Source: Liolophura sinensis
Taxonomy: Eukaryota > Mollusca > Polyplacophora > Chitonida > Chitonidae
Length of the DNA stretch: 64,000 bases
Reading direction: 5' to 3'
NCBI RefSeq assembly: GCF_032854445.1
Contig: NC_088300.1
Location: 48,725,682 to 48,789,681, forward strand
Position 1 is the stretch's first letter; the number at the start of each line of letters is the position of its first letter. A program made the position numbers and the translations under genes. This document shows positions 52,801-63,364 of the stretch, in pieces. The notes under the pieces were generated by a model, which saw only the letters and a list, made by a program, of their open reading frames with translations, searched no databases and was not told the origin of the DNA.

Positions 52801-55800
52801 TCAAATAAAACACCAACTTTTAATTATTTATTTATTTGATTGGTGTTTTTACACCTTACTGAAGAATATTTTACTTCTACAACGGCAAAAGCATTATGGT
52901 GGGAGGTAAATGGGCAGGGCTCAGGGGAAGCCCACGACCATCTGCAGGCTTCACAGTTCTTTACATGCTCTGCAGTCCAGCTGCATGCTTTGTGTTGTGA
53001 CCTAGTTAAACTTCAAATATGCTTTTTTTTTATTGGCACGGAAGTTTTTATACCATCTAATCAATGATCATATAATATTCACTGATTTGTGACAGATGTC
53101 ATTATAAGGTGAGATCACATGCAGACATGTCCATCTTTTTCATTATTAACCAGATGACATGTACAGGAACAGTTAATACGAATGGGGGAGTAACCTGCCC
53201 AGCGACGACATTCTGCAAAAGCTGTTTAATATGTAATTGCCCATGTGTTTTAATATGTTTTGAGGTCAGCATTTTTTGGGCCATGTGGAACCACATGGCA
53301 GTAGGAACCACCCACTAAAATTTATGAGGCAAAAACTTATTAAACTTCGATCACAATTAGTAGTTAATTACACGTAAATTTGTTGCCAAAAGAAAAGTGT
53401 TCGTAGCCAGTGAATTTAGTTCAGCATTTTAAATGTGACAAAGTTTCCTAATTAACCACATTATGGTTTTTTATTATTTTGTGTATGATTGTAGTCTGCT
53501 AGGGTTTGCTGTAAATCCTCCACATTTCAGTTCTTTAAACTTTTCATACAGGAAATGTTTGCTTATTTTCTTCACAGGAGATGGAGTTTGTGTTAAAGAT
53601 GGACCCAATGCTACTAAGAGATGAACATGCCACAGCCTGGCACAAGGTACAGTCTGAAGCCGCCGGCTTTGCAGTGACTACTCTTTATATGGTTCACCTT
53701 TGACTTAGATTACTGTATTTCAATATAGTTATGTTCATTGCATGAACTAGTATGACATATCACATTCCAGAATGTCTTAAATGCAAAAAGCTAAGAGTAT
53801 ATCTCATGAAAATGAATAGAGGATGGGGAACTTTTATACAGGGACATTCAGGTGCTGCTGAGGCCCTTTAACACTGGTTTTCTCTGGCTCATCTGTAAAC
53901 CTGACTACTGCTATATATGTCAAATGTTCTCGAGTGGCATCAAATTTCAGTCATATGAAAGAAATAAATGAATAGAATTCTGAATAAAATAACTAAGTGT
54001 AGAAGAGTCTAAGCTTTTTGTGAAAAGTTTGTTAATTGAGTCAGGTATAATTTTTTCTTCTTTTGTGCTCAGTATTTTAGACAATTCAAGAACAGCTTAT
54101 TCTTGTTGGGGCTGGTGTTTCTTACATGCTGTAATTCTCTGGTATTCCATTAGCTGTGGAGAAGTGGTTTCAGCATCAGTCTATCTAAGGCCGCCACTGC
54201 ACTCAATGGAGACAAGATAAACTCCACGCTGTACTATGTGCTGAGTAATGTTCCTGCCCCATTACACGATGTCTCCACCACACATGAACAGAAACTGGAA
54301 ATTCGCAAAGTCCTGTTTTATCCCAACGGTTGCTATGGGGCATACTCCACATTGTAAGTGGACTTTTGATGGTGGCTTGTCTTTTGCAGTTATCAGTATA
54401 TTTCATTTAGCAGATTCCACCAAATAATTTCCTTTTCAAGAAGTGCTCCACAATTTTTCTTACAACCTAGCTTGGAGTATATATGCATGCATTAAATCAA
54501 ATTAACACGAGAGGTGCAAGTTTCGATGTTACAACATCATGGTGACGTCCCTTTGCACCGTGGCGTTGTGGCTTTACAGCATTGTGGGGCAACTTGGTGC
54601 CTTTTAAGATAAGCTATGTTAAACATATACACAAGAATAAAACTCATCCACAAAAGATATCTTAATTTCCTGAAGTATTTGTATTGGAGGATTTTCATGA
54701 TGATTTATCTTATGTGAACAGTTTTCGTTGTTGTGTATGACTGCCTAAGTTAAAATGCAATGATTTGCTCCACCGTACAATGTCATAACTCTGTCAAGAC
54801 ACAAAGATGAAAGTGTCATAAAACATTTTAAAAAGAAAAAGAAACAAAACAAAAGTGGAGGAAAAGAAAAGGGAGCTGCTAAAGCTTAACTTTAGAGACT
54901 CATGGTTGACTCGTATTTAAAGTATATTTCCATGATGTTAGAAGAGTTTTTATAATGTAATTCTTCGACCTTTTCGGATGTTTACAAGGTGGTTATTCAA
55001 GCATATTCTGAAGGGATTATTCTGTGTTTTTGTGAAGCCCTGAAATTGGCCAATCAAACCAATGTAGTTTTGTCTTGAAAATCAAAAGAAAAAGGTACAT
55101 AAATTGCATTAAAGGTTGCTCTTTTGTATGCGAAAAGGTTGAGGAATTAGGTTACCATTGATAACAATAAAATGATTAAAATAATGAGAAAAAACAGAAT
55201 CGATGTGACACATGTAAGAAAAATGCTGTGATGAATTGTGGCAGAATGTGTGAAACTGAACAGAAAAGTTTGAGGTCTTTGTAACAAGGTGTGTCATAAT
55301 TTTGTAACAAGGTGTGTCATAATGGAACTCTGCCATACGCATCTGATTATTGTGCACCACTGTTTGTCTTCCACAGACATGCGGACAAGCTGTGGTTAGA
55401 CGCGCACAATGAACATGACGTAGCCTCCATTGTGACAACTTGGATCATCACATTGGAGACTCACGGCTGTGAAAACATGATCAAATCAGGTATAGTTCTG
55501 CAGGAGGGGTAAAAACAGTTGCAAATAATGACTAAAGCAAAACGTAACAAGTAGTGCTGGTCTTCAAACTTTTCACGTCTGCAAGATGTTTACCCAAGCA
55601 TAGTCTCAGGGCGTCAATCCGGAGAACTCACAAGATGTCAGGTTCATTCCCGATAAGCAACAGGGAATTGACAAACTTTCCCTGTTTGTAGGACCTTGGC
55701 GACAATATTTCAAATGGTAAACCAGTAGGCCTGGAAGCCTGGGTGATTTTTTGTTTTGTATCAATTGTCAAACGTTAGAATTTTACTTCTACTTTAGAAT

Positions 55801-57481
55801 TTTAATTCTCCATGAGAGATGAACTTCTCTCTAACAGTTGCTTTCATGGGTCATCACAGTGATAGCACAGCATGTATTTGGTTGACATCAATTTCATGCT
55901 CAGAAGATTTGTCAGCATTTGGAGACTATCTTTTCATTGTTCTACAGTTCTACTGCTATGTGTATGTTGCAGGTGCTGAGGGTGTCCTTCAGGCCATGCT
56001 GCTGAGTTTGGGCGCACTACAGTTCAAACAGGACCACCTGGAGTTCCTCATGGAGCCACAGGACCTTCACCGAGACATGTTCTTTCACCGCATCAACTAC
56101 GGTAACAACACCCATCTGAACATCTCCGTGGAGGTTGGTGATGACAACAGAGCAGTGATGTACGTTGCTCTGGACAGGAATGACAAGCCTTACTATGGCT
56201 GTGATGCTGGCTGTAATGACCCACCTGTGGCTCTGAGGTGAGAACTCACCTAAAGGAACCCTTACAAGTACAAGATTTTTTAGTCCTTCCCCTTTATTGG
56301 TACATGGGAAAGCCTGCCAAGAACCTGTAGATATTAGTGGGTTTCTAAGGGGCTCAGTTTCCTCTAAGCATAATTAAATATTCTTGAATATGGCGTGAGC
56401 TCATGTTTATGGATGGAGGAAATGAGCCACAGTCCAGAGGGTATGAGAGTGACCTTTTGAGGTATAGCCACAGCCACACCAGCCAGACCTGGATTTGAAC
56501 CTGCATCCTCATAGGCCTTGTTTTCAAGGAGAACCTATTAGATGGATCTTCCAGATACTATCAACACATTATTGTGAACATAGTTCTGCCAGATCCACCA
56601 TGTTCTGTTTAAATTTTAAAATTATTGGTAAAATTTTGATACCCTATTGGTCACATATAAAAATCTTTTATAAATTTATTTTAGCATAAACTTTTGTTGT
56701 GTAGTAATTTTTAGGATGTTTAATCCTTGTGGTTCCAGTAATGTAAAGCAGTCATTCCCAGTGAAGTTGACCAAACCTATCACAGCTCTGTTGTATATAA
56801 CAGCTGACACACAGCACATGGAGAAGTTAAAACATGCCATTCACACCAAGGAGAACAATGAAGGTGAGTCCACTCATGACAGTAAAAGCTCTACAGCTAC
56901 TCCATGATAATAATTATGCAAAATGCTGTGGCTCTCATAGATAGGTGTTATGGTTAAGTTGTATACTACAGTGCAATGATGGCATTAAAACCACTGTAGA
57001 TATTCTATGATAACAATTCTATGATGGAATGTAGGAGTGGAAATGACATAATAGTTTAGCGATTACTGTATTTTCATGTCATCTTTTCTTATCTCATATT
57101 ATTGAGTGGGTTGTACAAATGATAACAGAAGTGATGTTTTTTGTGTAAAATACTGCACAGTTGGGAAGAAAACGTTACTGTTTCTCATGTGTCAGGAATT
57201 GTTGAAGAAAGAAATAAGATCACCAGTATGAAGTTCATACATGTATTAGATTTATATTAACGTGTTATTCTGTTTCTGTTGGTTGTTTTTCAGCTCCACC
57301 TCACGAACACCATGTAATTGCCTTACATAAACATGGACACCATTTCGGAGGACTGCCTACCATTTTCTGGGTCTCCATCGTTTTTCTCATTCTCATCTTC
57401 CACATGTTTTTATTCAAACTCATCTATAACGAGTACTGCAGTGCTCAAGACAGGTATACACGAGGAAAGTATAACTTATAG
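43892..57481 (+). CDS. KIAA2013: KIAA2013 orthologue, two-pass membrane protein of unknown function
   Basis: Exons: 43892-43953, 46668-46765, 47160-47282, 47836-47964, 48939-48997, 49825-49917, 50470-50543, 52089-52226, 52633-52735, 53578-53646, 54154-54353, 55377-55489, 55973-56237, 56739-56863, 57294-57481. They join in frame to 612 codons plus TAG (human 634). Residues 25-45 are a signal-anchor helix ([16 protein letters not shown]). A ~500-residue region follows, probably lumenal, and a second helix is at 573-593. The C-terminal [11 protein letters not shown] is nearly identical to human, and [23 protein letters not shown] and LRLHNPT also match. No enzymatic motif is evident to me. The first exon is the least certain: it is chosen because exon 2 needs a two-base carry and ATG...GTTTG|gtatgt supplies it without stops. 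[14 protein letters not shown] precedes the second helix. Confidence 0.9.
44767..44870 (+). repeat. Perfect 52-bp direct tandem duplication
   Basis: The segment starting 'gcggtcttgcaggagcataa' occurs twice back to back (44767-44818 and 44819-44870) with no difference visible, in KIAA2013 intron 1. The identity means it is recent or an assembly duplication. Confidence 0.95.
45111..45245 (+). mobile_element. MITE, family E copy 1
   Basis: It runs from 'tctaaaacttgggacacc' to 'tttgtcccaaatttta' (inverted ends). The interior 'gtctaatgaaccacatac' and 'acttttccaaaagtctgc' matches, in reverse complement, the element at 58.55 kb. Confidence 0.75.
45683..45872 (+). mobile_element. MITE, family C copy 3
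   Basis: Left end 'taaatcctcaaccttttcaa', right end 'gaggtaattgaagaatta'. The interior is shared with the 23.3 and 58.9-kb copies ('gcacttttttcagtgg'). It lies in KIAA2013 intron 1. Confidence 0.8.
48357..48525 (-). mobile_element. SINE family A, decayed
   Basis: 'ttaaacgctatactgagcag', 'taaagccctgctaaacc' and 'gtcagtgacagactttcc' lie in the order of family A, with many changes. It lies in KIAA2013 intron 4. Confidence 0.55.
49423..49760 (+). mobile_element. tRNA-derived SINE, family B-like, with (ACTC)n tail
   Basis: It begins 'tccgcttcgggatcggtaga' and ends 'gagtacgacgttaaacccc' followed by 'actcactcactcactc'. The tail region ('cgtcatcatgtgactg') is shared with the 16.8 and 63-kb copies, while the middle differs. 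It is probably a related subfamily. It lies in KIAA2013 intron 5. Confidence 0.75.
50508..51580 (+). repeat. 71-bp tandem array copied from KIAA2013 exon 7 end plus donor (15 copies)
   Basis: The last ~33 bases of exon 50470-50543 and the first ~38 of the intron ('gtatgtggggggagtatc', 'ttattggttcatgtg') are repeated 15 times, over 90% alike by eye. Copy 1 is the used exon end (CACAA|gtatgt). Copies 4, 6, 8 and 15 keep that donor; the other ten read CACAATTATGT or CACAAATATGT and have lost the GT. Most units contain the palindrome CACGTG and the inverted CCAAT ATTGG. Reading past copy 1 in the exon frame reaches a TAG in copy 2. Confidence 0.95.
51948..52036 (-). mobile_element. SINE family A, partial
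   Basis: 'tgctggcagaccttcccaca' and 'agcatgagctacacttgaac' match the middle of family A. Both ends are missing. It stops about 50 bases before exon 52089-52226. Confidence 0.7.
52826..52955 (-). mobile_element. SINE family A, truncated at the head
   Basis: 'tatttatttgattggtgttt', 'agcattatggtgggagg' and 'acgaccatctgcaggctt' are clear. The tRNA-like head is absent. It lies in KIAA2013 intron 9. Confidence 0.8.
54958..55149 (+). mobile_element. MITE, family D copy
   Basis: It runs from 'taattcttcgaccttttcg' to 'cgaaaaggttgaggaatta', near-perfect inverted repeats of ~19 bases. The interior ('ggccaatcaaaccaatgtag') matches the elements at 35.1 and 36.6 kb in reverse complement. A broken relative is at 55562-55610. 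It lies in KIAA2013 intron 11. Confidence 0.88.
55279..55324 (+). repeat. 23-bp tandem duplication close to a splice acceptor
   Basis: 'tttgtaacaaggtgtgtcat' plus 'aat' occurs twice in a row, about 50 bases upstream of the acceptor of exon 55377-55489, in the zone where a branch point would be expected. Confidence 0.85.
56285..56400 (+). mobile_element. SINE family A, decayed, opposite orientation
   Basis: 'aagcctgccaagaacctgta', 'gtttctaaggggctcagttt' and 'ttaaatattcttgaatatgg' follow the reverse-complement order of family A. Low similarity. Confidence 0.4.
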
Positions 57482-57488
57482 CGCTGTG

Positions 57489-57581
57489 TTACCTGACGCT
57501 GTAGGTGTCGCCCATCCTGTTACCTGATGCTGTATGTGTCCCCCATCCTGTTACCTGAAGCTGTAGGTGTCGCCCATCCTG
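57489..57581 (+). repeat. 31-bp tandem triplication directly after the KIAA2013 stop
   Basis: Three units of 'ttacctgacgctgtaggtgt' plus 'cgcccatcctg', with one or two changes each, begin 8 bases after the stop codon. It lies in the 3'UTR. Confidence 0.92.
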
Positions 57582-57840
57582 TGTATCTGTGTTTTGTGTC
57601 TACATGTACAGGTGTGGTATCATATATCAGGACTTACCACTTAACCAGGAGCATTGGTAATGGCACTTTCTTAATTCATGTTTTCATTAATACATTCTCA
57701 AATTACTGTGATCATGGTTACAGTGAGGTACATCTTCCCACACATTGGTGAGTCTGGTCCAAACTGAATTGGGCAATGTTGTCTTGCATTGAATGTGTAA
57801 GCTAATGAGTTTTCCCACGAAACGTCATTGCATAGGAAGG

Positions 57841-57846
57841 AATAAA
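57841..57846 (+). terminator. Candidate KIAA2013 polyadenylation signal (AATAAA)
   Basis: The first AATAAA after the stop codon, 360 bases downstream. Confidence 0.45.
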
Positions 57847-58546
57847 CATTACACTGCACAGTTTAGACATGATTTACCTTAGACAGGTGAGATTTCCCAT
57901 TGCATAGGACTACATGATTTTTCCACAAAAAATGATGACAAATGAACTTATAAATCACAAATGTCTTGAAAGATAACTCAGAACTTGCACACGTGTCAAA
58001 TTTGTACAGTTACATGTAATGTATAGGTTTATAAGAAGAGATTCCTGTCTCTGTGTGCAAAAGATTGTTAGAGTGTTGACAGGGTTGTATGGACCTGTGT
58101 AGAGGACTTAACCTGTGTATTGGTGCTTGCCTTTTATGGCTGAACGAAAATAGCCAAGCGGGTTAAAACTTGAGTTACGATACTTCTTATATGCTATCTG
58201 AGGAATTCATGCATGTGCTGACATACAGTGTTAGTACTGAGGCTGATTCTGCAATTACATGTAAAGTGAATTCTGATCAAGTGGTGGTGTGTAGCCTACA
58301 TGTATATTCTCTTGCCAGTTTGTAAAATCCATTTATACACATTTTGTACAGGTATCTTAGAAGATCCATTTACACTTAAATTCTGGGTGATTACAAATTT
58401 TCAAGTTTCAAGACTGTGGATCTAAAATCAGTTCACGTATGCTCAGCTTGGTTAGATCGTCCATAGAGAGAAAGCACTTCCACACCTTTACATGATAAAA
58501 ACTGACACATTTGGATGGCTGGCATGGACTGATCATACCCTGATTC

Positions 58547-58752
58547 TTCTAATTTTTGGGACAGATGTTAGTAGTATTGTTAAAAGTTGAATATTACATT
58601 TCTTTACGAGTCTTTTGGAAAAGTAAAAATATGAATATGTTGTTCATTAGATGGTCTAACCATGTGAGAAAAAAGAAACTCAATATTCCTGCTACAATTA
58701 CATATATATATTGACTAAAATGAGCAGACAAGGTGTTCCAAAAATTAGAAGA
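58547..58752 (-). mobile_element. MITE, family E copy 2
   Basis: Ends 'tctaatttttgggaca' and 'tgttccaaaaattaga' are inverted repeats. The interior is the reverse complement of the 45.1-kb element ('cttttggaaaagtaaaaata'). Confidence 0.8.
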
Positions 58753-58917
58753 CATAGGGTATATCTGCACTCAAGGCTGATTTTTATCCTCATTTAGTCT
58801 TACAGAAATTAGTTTTCTAGATAAACACAGAGTACAGAAATTGTCAACATGTTCATGTGGAATGTCATTCTATACCCTTGATTTAAGGCTTTTGTATTTA
58901 GTCATTTACTGTCAGTC

Positions 58918-59122
58918 TTACACCTCTTCAAACACAAAAGCCCTTTTGCAGTGAAATGTATGTAAACTGGTACACTTTTTGTGAAAATGATGCTAAAACT
59001 GATTTGTTTGCATCATGAAAGTTGAGCTTCATAAAACTGCAAATCATTTCTCTACATCCATAGTTCCCTAAGAATATTTAAAAATATTGGTTGCAGAGAT
59101 GGTTGAAAAGGTTGAAGAATTA
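58918..59122 (+). mobile_element. MITE, family C copy 4
   Basis: It runs from 'ttacacctcttcaaac' to 'ggttgaaaaggttgaagaat'. The interior 'gcttcataaaactgcaaatc' and 'tctctacatccatagttccc' matches the 23.3-kb copy closely. It is intergenic. Confidence 0.85.
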
Positions 59123-59517
59123 AGGTATGCAGGGGAATATTACAATCTATAATCTGTAAGTGTTTGTTTGAGGGTGTGTTTAGTATCACCTGTGGATTAT
59201 TATTTTTCTTTGACTTTTCTTTTTTGGTAGCATGTGGGTTTTTAATATCTTAATAAATGTAGCCTGCTTGAGAACTATGTAATCTCAAGTTAAGGCAAGT
59301 TAGGCAAGTTCATTCCTAGGTACTGGTCCATTTCCCAATCTGTGAGTAACTTTAAAACCTACAATACTTATGATTTTCACTGATCCAGTAAGAAAACATG
59401 GTAATTGTGTTTTGGATCCTCAGAGTGGGAAATTTCTAAACTTTCAAATTAAAGAATGCAGAATTTAAGACGACTCAGGGCGTATGCATAGAAAACCTCT
59501 AGATTCTCAGGGTCTTG

Positions 59518-59650
59518 ACTTATTTATTTGATTAAATTATTTGATTGCCATATTGAGGAATTTTTCACTGGTTATATGACTGTCAAGTTTATGGGTATAG
59601 AAAACAAGAGTAAGCCACCGTCCTTTGCCAGTTACATGATAAATTACCAT
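59518..59650 (-). mobile_element. SINE family A remnant
   Basis: 'tatttatttgatt', 'ttgaggaatttttcactgg' and 'agtaagccaccgtcctttgc' follow the family order with heavy decay. Confidence 0.4.
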
Positions 59651-61863
59651 CAGATGTAGGACTGTCTTTTGAAGATCCAGTCAACTGTCAGACAAGTATT
59701 CTGAACTGCTGCAATCTACACTACTTGACCAGTGTTGACCCATTTGCCTATTGGAGGATCAGTGGCTCTCAGCCAAGGGAAACAATTCTTGTAAGGTAGT
59801 ACATAACATTGCCCTCTACCTACTTGAATGACAATACCAGTGATTAACTGGCATTGCTGTTCCATCACTTGGAAGATTTGCTTCTGTTTGTAGAGGGCCA
59901 GTACTCCAGTGTGTTTATGTATACATGTAATATGTGTGGCTATACAGATTTCCTTGTTTTGACACTGACATATCCTGTATGTTGTCTTATGTTATGTTTG
60001 TGGAGGTTAACCTGTCCCTGACTTCTGCGTGGACAAAGCAGTCAAGGTATTGGGGGATCGGAGTATACTATTCTAAAAGCACTGTCACACCAGAGCTGTG
60101 GCGAACGACGCCCTTTGTGATTCGTCAGGATATTTTTTGCTGTGGCCAGCCACATCGTGTTTATCACCATTGAAATCTAATAAATTGTTTGCTGTCACAC
60201 CTAAACTGACCATTCACCCTTACAGAACTCTGCCTCTTCAGAAGTAATTGATCAAATGATAACATGAATTCAAATGCACTCTGACTAACATTTGTGTACG
60301 ATTTATGAAGATCATTTGCAATACCTTGGCATAGCTTGTACAACAAAGCCAGACCAATGAAGACTGGTCAGAATTTATGTAGATTACAGATAATTGCATG
60401 TAGTTTTTTTGCGTGTGTAAACTGACCTGTGACTACCCTGACCACCATGTGATTCTCGGTGACATCTTCAGATTCATCAAGATTTTCCAAGATCCCCCCG
60501 ACTTACTGTACGATTAACTTCGATCTTTTGCTCGCAGGTTGGCTAAGGTAAGTAGAGGTGTGTCTGGACCTTTAGCAGACTCATTTTTAACAACAAATAT
60601 ACCCAGAGGGGTAAACTGCGAAAACAGCTGAACTGACTATTAATGAATGTTTTAATTCTTTGTATAACTTTAGTGTTTGGTAAAAATGTAGTGAGGATCC
60701 ATGACATTCCAAATGTATATGTTTTATGTATCAATTTTAACACTGATTGAATAGTTGCCACACAAAATAGCATTAATTTGCTGACATATATACTTAAATT
60801 CACTTTAATATCTATGCATATTTTCATGTGAATACACATGAAGGATATTATAATTTAATATGCATAACTATGTTAGTCAAATCAATGTTGGTTTGGTTTT
60901 ACTGATTGGAACAGAATCATCTTCCTTAACCCAGACATTTTAGAGACAGTTGTGGAGTAGTAGAATGTTGAGGAGAAGCGTCATTTATCATCAGAAGAAT
61001 TGTATTGTGTCTCATTTGAAATGGGGTCAGTAATTATATCAGTTCTGCATGATGCATAGTGACATGTCCGTAATTTAAGACATAAGAAACTTTGAGTATC
61101 CGAGAGTGTAATTTTATAATGGCCTTGTGGCATCACCCATATTTCCCAGACTGCAAGGTTGTATATATGAACATAGTTAAATAAGGTATGTAAATAGTGG
61201 TACATGTAAAGATGTTGGGTGACAAAACTAAGGGGTTATTCATGCTGGATTAATTTATTCATGTATACATAGTCCACACTCGTAATGTTAGTGCTGGTGG
61301 ACTAAATTTAATCTTGTGTAAGAGTAATTCAATTTTTTTTTTCTTGATTCTTTTACATGACTTGTTTTGTCTATTATTCAAGAATGTTTCTCTGAAACTG
61401 CATTGGCTGTGTTTGTATATGGCCATGTAGGCAACCCATTGCACTTCACTGGGCACTTTTGTCTTTGCCTTACGAATCTATTGGCCTCACAATATACATG
61501 TATCTCAGTCTTGTGTGTCTAATTAATGACAAGGTTGTGTGAAATGATCTCACTATGAAAAGAAAGTTCTTGTCTAAAAATAATAAACAAATCCTTATAC
61601 TCTCTGTTAAAGTCTGGACATAAAGTTAATAATCTTTTATTTATTTTGTGCAAAATTTCCAAAAACATAATCTTGTAATACTACATTGTAATATGTCAAA
61701 AAATTTCTTAAATTTGTCTGAAATCTGCAAATTTCAGTCATTTGAACTGATGGTGACTTCAACAAGAAAAGTAAATGAAAAAAGTTTTCTGTGCTTATTA
61801 TTGCAAAAAATTTTTTCCCATGAGATGGACAACTTAAATTTGAGGACCAGCAAGTGTCAAAAG

Positions 61864-62083
61864 TCTGGTTGTTCAAAAGTTTATTAGCTAATACCGGTTT
61901 TAAGTCATTAGCTGAAATCAGCAGCCGATGCAGTTTTCCAATGTCAGAGTATAACAGAAACAGATTTAGGTCATGTGTAATATACAGTTACCCAATTATT
62001 TTGAGGCTAAGTACTAAATTGAAGAGTTGGCTTAAAGTTAAATCTGGTATTTAGCCTTAAAACAGTTTCGAACAACTGGGCCC
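61864..62083. mobile_element. MITE, family F
   Basis: It opens with 'tctggttgttcaaaagttta' and closes with 'acagtttcgaacaactgggc', whose reverse complement resembles the opening. The ~220-base interior has no reading frame of note. Only one copy is seen here. Confidence 0.6.
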
Positions 62084-62988
62084 ATAAGGAGGTTAATACA
62101 AAACTCTTGAAGTAAGAAGAGTTGGATTTGTCATGACATAGCCATGCTATTAAAAATTATTATTGATGCATAAACAGTTTTGGTAGTTTTCTTTGTATGA
62201 AGAGGGATATATCAGTACAGACTGTGTAAATATAGTATGTGATAACCATAAATATTCTGTACCCATTGTTTTGTTTAGGAATATATGAAGTGTATGTATT
62301 AAATTCATTACAGTGACTTGTTGTCCATATTATTGTCTCACTTGTTTATTCTTTACTTGTTTTCGCCTTGTACATTTCCTTGTATTCGTCATGTCGCTGG
62401 AGGGAGCCAAATGGCTTTTCCTGTCTGTTGTCGATCGTTGGATCTTGGGGACAGTAAGCATTTGCTTGGCAATTTGCGCTGTGTGACATCACTGAAGAGC
62501 ACTTGCCTTCCACCAATATGATACGCATATTTGTATGTTACTCCTGTGAAAGTTCGATAGTACTTGCCAAAGGTTTACTCAGGCTTGCCAAAGGTTTACC
62601 TTCACACATAAAACTGACAACCACCATATATGTGAAAAGCTCTTGAGTATGGCATTAAACAACAATCAAATGCTCAAATACTAGTAAAAGTGATGGTCAA
62701 GTTTTGACTATTTATTCACTAATTACACTGACAAAACCCTGTGTAATATACCTCAAATGATGATATCCAGTGGAAACAGTATGTTTGGCAGCATCCCCAT
62801 TCACTGTGACATTTAATGCACTAGTGAATGTGACAATAACATCACTGAATGTGGCAGTACAGTGGGTGAGACAGGCACAACAGTAAGTAAGACAGTATCA
62901 ACAGTGGGTGACACGGCCACATCAATGTGTGAGACAGTCACAGCACTGCGTGGGACAGTCACATGAGTGGGTGAGACAGTCACAAGAG

Positions 62989-63060
62989 TGTGTAAGTATG
63001 CTTAGGGTTTAACGTCGTACTTTAGAATTTTTCAGTCATATGACGACGTGGAATCATCAG

Positions 63061-63104
<44 letters not shown>

Positions 63105-63364
63105 CGTGTGTCTTTTTGTGGCAGAGCAAGTCCATGCCGGCCAAGTGCTGCCGCCAATGAAGTATCATGCCGAAGATACCAGACCTAACACCCACCCACT
63201 CACCTTATACTGATACCGGGCCAACGAGTCATGTTTCCTTGCTCTTACCTCTCGAGCAGCAAGTACCCTTTTTAAACCCTGTGGTATGACCTGACTCGGG
63301 TTCGATCCAGAGATCTTACGACTTCGAGGTTCGACTTCTAACCATTAGGCCACCGAAGCGGTAA
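62989..63364 (-). mobile_element. tRNA-derived SINE, family B, inserted in minisatellite
   Basis: On the minus strand it begins 'accgcttcggtggcctaatg', close to the 16.8-kb copy, with the B-box-like 'ggatcgaacccgagtcagg', and ends 'gtacgacgttaaaccc'. 'tcacaagag' flanks it at 62980-62988 and 63365-63373 as a likely duplication, although the host repeat makes this less certain. A (GT)n(AT)n microsatellite at 63061-63103 lies within it. Confidence 0.87.
63061..63103. repeat. (GT)n(AT)n microsatellite inside the SINE
   Basis: About ten bases of GT followed by about 32 bases of AT. Confidence 0.93.

Larger units (their letters stand above)
57850..61860. other. Gene-free region after KIAA2013
   Basis: Apart from the listed MITEs and SINE remnant, no exon set or RNA gene was recognised. 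A short coding-like stretch at 60420-60518 is discussed in the findings. Confidence 0.45.

Noticed and set aside
59934-60173. A 79-codon plus-strand frame as a small gene
   Set aside because: Composition is that of AT-rich intergenic DNA, with no recognisable motif, splice partner or promoter.
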